8,928 nt of DNA from NCBI GenBank assembly GCA_963545585.1, contig CAUUKX010000081.1:1-8928 (forward strand), read 5' to 3'. The DNA comes from W11650 sp963545585. Lineage in GTDB: Bacteria > Bacillota > Clostridia > Lachnospirales > Vallitaleaceae. The notes beneath the pieces are model-generated. The model saw nothing but the letters and a program-made list of their open reading frames with translations. It had not been told where the DNA came from and did no database searches. Made by a program: the position numbers and the translations under genes. Below are positions 6,818 to 8,928 of the stretch, one piece after another; the stretch's first letter is position 1; every line of letters begins with the position of its first letter.

Positions 6818-7282
6818 ATGAAATCATATAGTAAATCAATTATTTTATTATCATTATTCTTGGGCTTGATATTTTTAATGATATTATTAATCGCAAATCT
6901 TCACATTTTTTTTGAAAATAATGATTTAAGCGAAATATCTAAAAATAATTTCAGGCAAAAACTGGAGTACGCCAGCGAAAGAGGATTTGGAAATGATAGA
7001 TTTGATATTTATTCTTTCTATCTATTAAACGAAAATGAACTATCTGATTTTGAAAAATTAGATGATAATTACTACAATAAATATAAATATACTTTTTTAA
7101 ATAATAATATTTTTGTCGATAAAGAATCTCAAATTTTAAAAGACAATATATATGAAGAAATCAAATTGTTAGAGAAAAATAGCGATACAAAATACTTATA
7201 TTTTGAAAATGAAAGCACAAGAAAGCTCTATATATATAGCAGTAGTGCTAATAAAGGTTATTGTTTCCTATTAGTAACTTAA
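6818..7282 (+). CDS. Membrane-anchored hypothetical protein, possible immunity-type partner
   Basis: A 154-residue product of a family I do not recognise. One strong hydrophobic segment at about residues 7-29 follows a short basic N-terminus (MKSYSKS), so it is either a signal anchor or an uncleaved signal. The remainder is charged and rich in Asn, Asp, Glu and Tyr, ending YIYSSSANKGYCFLLVT. No Shine-Dalgarno sequence precedes the ATG; the stop of the upstream fragment is 2 nt away, which points to coupled translation. A small one-helix protein directly after a C-terminal fragment resembles the orphan toxin-tip plus immunity layout of polymorphic toxin loci; that reading is inference only. 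The stop codon lies inside the left end of the cloverleaf repeat, so the last residues may be set by that insertion. Confidence 0.6.
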   Translation: MKSYSKSIILLSLFLGLIFLMILLIANLHIFFENNDLSEISKNNFRQKLEYASERGFGNDRFDIYSFYLLNENELSDFEKLDDNYYNKYKYTFLNNNIFVDKESQILKDNIYEEIKLLEKNSDTKYLYFENESTRKLYIYSSSANKGYCFLLVT

Positions 7283-7477
7283 CTTTCCCATAGTCTTTTT
7301 TGGCTCTGTCCCGCTCAGAGAGCGGGTGCCCTGATCGAAACGCTTTGCGTTTCTGCCCGGGCGGGCGGTCTGCATGAACCCACTCTCGCGATTTGCTTTG
7401 CAAATCGCATTCCGTTCCTGTTCATGCAACGAGCCTAAAAAAGACTGTTCTGTTGAACATGGATGGGAAAGTTGAGT
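7277..7477 (+). repeat. 201-bp cloverleaf-like repeat element with terminal inverted repeats (copy A)
   Basis: The ends ACTTAACTTTCCCAT (from 7277) and ATGGGAAAGTTGAGT (to 7477) are inverted copies with one mismatch. A second paired stretch follows inside: AGTCTTTTTTGGCTC (7292-7306) with 7431-7446, one bulge. Between these arms are four side structures: TGTTC/GAACA (7446-7459), CCCGCTC/GAGCGGG (7310-7326), GAAACGC/GCGTTTC (7337-7353), and a two-step arm TGCATGAAC/GTTCATGCA (7371-7379 with 7420-7428) enclosing GCGATTTGC/GCAAATCGC (7388-7408). TAGTA flanks both ends (7272-7276, 7478-7482), a possible 5-bp target duplication. No protein is encoded. It looks like a MITE or a structured-RNA repeat. 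Confidence 0.8.
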
Positions 7478-7486
7478 TAGTAATTT

Positions 7487-7564
7487 AACTTTCCCGTGTT
7501 CGACAGAACAGTTTTTTAGGTAGACTGACCAACCGGGCAGAAGTACGCAACACTTCAATCAGGG
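7487..7564 (-). repeat. Degenerate inverted partner of the cloverleaf element (copy B)
   Basis: Read on the - strand from 7564, it matches copy A from CCCTGAT (7329) through the GAAAC-type hairpin and CTGCCCGG, lacks the TGCATGAAC arm, and then matches the right end through CTGTTCTG..GAACA to GGGAAAGTT. Copies A and B face tail to tail across 13 bp, so their right ends form a long palindrome (about 7434-7520). The hairpin at 7540-7556 is GAAGT/ACTTC where copy A has GAAAC/GTTTC, a paired change that keeps the stem. Confidence 0.7.
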
Positions 7565-7571
7565 GAAAATG

Positions 7572-7595
7572 GCATTGAAAACAAATACTCAATGC
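7572..7595. other. Small perfect hairpin before the terminator
   Basis: GCATTGA (7572-7578) and TCAATGC (7589-7595) are perfectly complementary around a 10-nt loop. It lies between repeat copy B and the terminator at 7599. No function is evident. Confidence 0.4.
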
Positions 7596-7598
7596 ATC

Positions 7599-7640
7599 AT
7601 TAGAGGATGAATTTATGCTATATTCATCCTCTAATTTTTT
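7599..7640 (+). terminator. Rho-independent terminator
   Basis: ATTAGAGGATGAAT (7599-7612) pairs perfectly over 14 bp with 7622-7635 around a 9-nt loop, followed by six T (7635-7640). This is a textbook intrinsic terminator for rightward transcription from the 6600-7282 genes. It isolates fba from that transcript. Confidence 0.9.
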
Positions 7641-7663
7641 GGTTCTTTGTCAAATAGTGTTGG
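7641..7663 (+). mobile_element. Possible solitary ISL3-type insertion-sequence end
   Basis: GGTTCTTTGTCAAATAGTG and the following TTGG resemble, from memory, the terminal inverted repeats of ISL3-family elements in Bacillota (GG.TCTTTGTCAA-type ends). No transposase and no opposite end are in the window, so it would be a relic. It begins exactly after the T-run of the terminator. Resemblance only; not verified. Confidence 0.35.
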
Positions 7664-7708
7664 TAGAGAATAAAATCAAGTTTCAAGATGGGAATTTTAT
7701 TTCGCTTA

Positions 7709-7737
7709 TTTCTTTTTCCGGCAAAATATGATAGAAT
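7709..7737 (+). promoter_or_regulatory. Weak candidate promoter for fba
   Basis: TAGAAT (7732-7737) with the overlapping TATGAT (7727-7732) offers an acceptable -10 box. The best -35 at 17 bp is the poor TTTCTT (7709-7714). A promoter is needed here, since a strong terminator lies upstream at 7599-7640. The exact boxes are uncertain. Confidence 0.35.
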
Positions 7738-7755
7738 AAAAAGGAAAGACATATC

Positions 7756-7798
7756 AACCAATTGTGGTTATTGCCGACGCTTTCCCGAAAGGGCAGCG
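7756..7798 (+). other. Two small hairpins in the fba leader
   Basis: AACCA/TGGTT (7756-7769) with an ATTG loop is followed by CGCT..CCC-GAAA-GGG..AGCG (7778-7798), a stem with a GAAA tetraloop. They lie 17 to 60 nt before the fba ribosome binding site. They might stabilise the mRNA; neither matches a riboswitch class I know. Confidence 0.4.
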
Positions 7799-7827
7799 CA
7801 GCCACCACCCTGTGAAAGGAGTTTTTT

Positions 7828-8859
7828 ATGCCAGTTGTAAATTATAAACAATATCAAGCGATGTTGGAAAAAGCCAGAAAGAATCATTTTGCTTATCCGG
7901 CAATCAACGTAGTCAATTTAGAAGGCGCTAACGCTGCGTTAAAGGCGTTTTCGGAAGCAAAATCGGACGGTATCATTCAAGTTTCCATCGGCGGCGGCGC
8001 GCATGCTTCTGGTTCCTGCGTCAAGGATACGGTGCTGGGTGCCATTTCGATTGCCGAGCATGTTCACAGGGCAGCGGAACGCTATGACGTTAATATTGCG
8101 CTGCATACGGATCACTGTGTCAGCAGCAAGTTGGATTCTTTTGTCCTGCCCTTGATTGAAGAAACGGAAAAACGCCGGGCAAGCGGGCGGCCGAATTTGT
8201 TCAGCAGCCATATGTTTGACGGCTCGGACATTTCTTTAGAGGAAAATATCAAGATTTCCAAGGATTTATTAGCACGCTGCACCAAGAACGAAATTATCTT
8301 AGAGATTGAAGTTGGTGTCTTTGGCGGTGAAGAGGACGGCATGGACAATTCCGATGTCCATAAGGATAAGCTCTATACTACGCCGGAAGATATGATTGCC
8401 ATGTATGAGGCGCTTAGCCCGATTTCTGATTTTTATATGCTGGCGGCTACGTTTGGCAATACGCATGGTGTTTATAAGCCCGGTAATGTGGTTCTGAAGC
8501 CGAAGATTTTGTCAGCTGGCCGGGATGCACTGCTGGCTAAGTTTGGGGAAAAGGCACGGCCATACTTTGTATTCCACGGCGGGTCCGGTTCGGAGCTGGC
8601 GGATATCCATGAAACGCTGGAATACGGCGTAGTGAAGATGAATATTGACACCGATACCCAATACGCCTTTACCCGGCCGATTGTGGATCATATGTTCCGA
8701 AGCTATGATGAAGTGCTGAAGGTTGAAGGCGAAGTCGGCAACAAGAAAAAGTACGATCCGCGCGTTTACCTGAAAGCAGCCGAAGCTGGCATGGCTGACC
8801 GGATTAAGGAAGCCTGTGAAGTGCTTCGTTCCTCGGGACATACGATGTTTGGAAAATAA
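7828..8859 (+). CDS. fba: Fructose-bisphosphate aldolase, class II
   Basis: A zinc enzyme that reversibly splits fructose 1,6-bisphosphate into dihydroxyacetone phosphate and glyceraldehyde 3-phosphate in glycolysis and gluconeogenesis. AAAGGAG (7815-7821), 6 nt before the ATG, fixes the start. The 343 residues fit the class IIA (FbaA-type) length. Seen: HTDHC at 93-97, with the catalytic Asp95 and zinc ligand His96; SSHMFDGS (126-133); EIEVGVFGGEEDG (159-171); the zinc ligand His213 in TFGNTHGVYKPGN; His250 in FVFHGGSGS; and the phosphate-binding KMNIDTDTQYAFTRP (270-284). It is intact and GC-richer than the adjacent islands. It is transcribed alone as far as the window shows, between a strong terminator upstream and a cloverleaf repeat that begins 3 nt after its stop. 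Confidence 0.97.
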   Translation: MPVVNYKQYQAMLEKARKNHFAYPAINVVNLEGANAALKAFSEAKSDGIIQVSIGGGAHASGSCVKDTVLGAISIAEHVHRAAERYDVNIALHTDHCVSSKLDSFVLPLIEETEKRRASGRPNLFSSHMFDGSDISLEENIKISKDLLARCTKNEIILEIEVGVFGGEEDGMDNSDVHKDKLYTTPEDMIAMYEALSPISDFYMLAATFGNTHGVYKPGNVVLKPKILSAGRDALLAKFGEKARPYFVFHGGSGSELADIHETLEYGVVKMNIDTDTQYAFTRPIVDHMFRSYDEVLKVEGEVGNKKKYDPRVYLKAAEAGMADRIKEACEVLRSSGHTMFGK

Positions 8860-8862
8860 CAG

Positions 8863-8928
8863 ACTCAACTTTCCCATAGTCTTTTTTGGCTCTATCCCGC
8901 TCTAAGAGCGGGTGGATGGGTTTCACTA
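8863..8928 (+). repeat. Cloverleaf-like repeat element, left part (copy C), cut by window end
   Basis: Bases 8863-8914 match 7277-7328 with four differences in 52 and no gaps, covering the terminal repeat, the T6 stretch and the CCCGCTC/GAGCGGG hairpin, whose loop changes from AGA to TAA. After 8914 the sequence differs completely from copy A (GATGGGTTTCACTA against CCCTGATCG). The break is at the point where copy B starts to match copy A, suggesting exchangeable modules. Confidence 0.8.

Noticed and set aside
7277..7306. The T6 stretch in the cloverleaf element as an intrinsic terminator for the 6818-7282 gene
   Set aside because: No stem precedes the T-run within the left end; the T-run pairs with the A-run of the right end instead. 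The strong terminator at 7599-7640 serves better.
7271..7558. A 95-codon open frame on the - strand across the repeat region
   Set aside because: It is entirely made of the cloverleaf repeats read backwards, has no convincing ribosome binding site and no protein-like composition.
7741..7827. Riboswitch in the fba leader
   Set aside because: Only two short independent hairpins are visible and no known aptamer core.

Overview
The window looks like a chromosomal segment of an anaerobic Bacillota (Clostridia, possibly a Lachnospiraceae-like gut bacterium). The grounds are the glmU-prs gene order, strong AAAGGAG-type ribosome binding sites, a Clostridia-type stand-alone MurG, a class II fructose-bisphosphate aldolase and a GH112 galactosyl-hexosamine phosphorylase typical of host-glycan users. 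The species cannot be named from this sequence.

Layout. (1) Positions 1-1796, + strand: the 3' part of glmU, whose left-handed beta-helix carries a nearly exact 201-bp tandem duplication, overlaps prs by ATGA. A long hairpin follows. (2) 1945-2868: an AT-rich island with a small two-helix membrane protein (+) and a 5'-truncated remnant of a probable secreted protein (-), which abuts the murG stop codon. (3) 6414-2869, - strand: a well-formed promoter, a leader of about 230 nt with four 10-bp tandem repeats, the GH112 phosphorylase gene, and murG 40 bp further on. (4) 6574-7282, +: a second AT-rich island that starts at an imperfect palindrome. It holds a headless gene fragment and a 154-aa one-helix membrane protein. 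(5) 7277-7827: a repeat-rich intergenic region. It contains a 201-bp cloverleaf-like element with terminal inverted repeats, a degenerate inverted partner, a textbook terminator, a possible ISL3-type insertion-sequence end, and the fba leader. (6) 7828-8859, +: fba, followed at once by another copy of the cloverleaf element that runs off the window.

How the genes work together. GlmU makes UDP-GlcNAc, the sugar donor that MurG uses to complete lipid II. Prs makes PRPP for nucleotide, His and Trp synthesis. The GH112 enzyme cleaves beta-1,3-galactosyl-HexNAc disaccharides by phosphorolysis, giving galactose 1-phosphate and free HexNAc. Fba is central glycolysis. The core genes are GC-richer; the two islands between them are clearly AT-rich and hold fragments, which suggests insertion hot spots.

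The most noteworthy items are the modular cloverleaf repeat family (three copies or part copies, with compensatory changes in at least one stem), the expanded GlmU beta-helix, and the 10-bp phased repeats in the phosphorylase leader.
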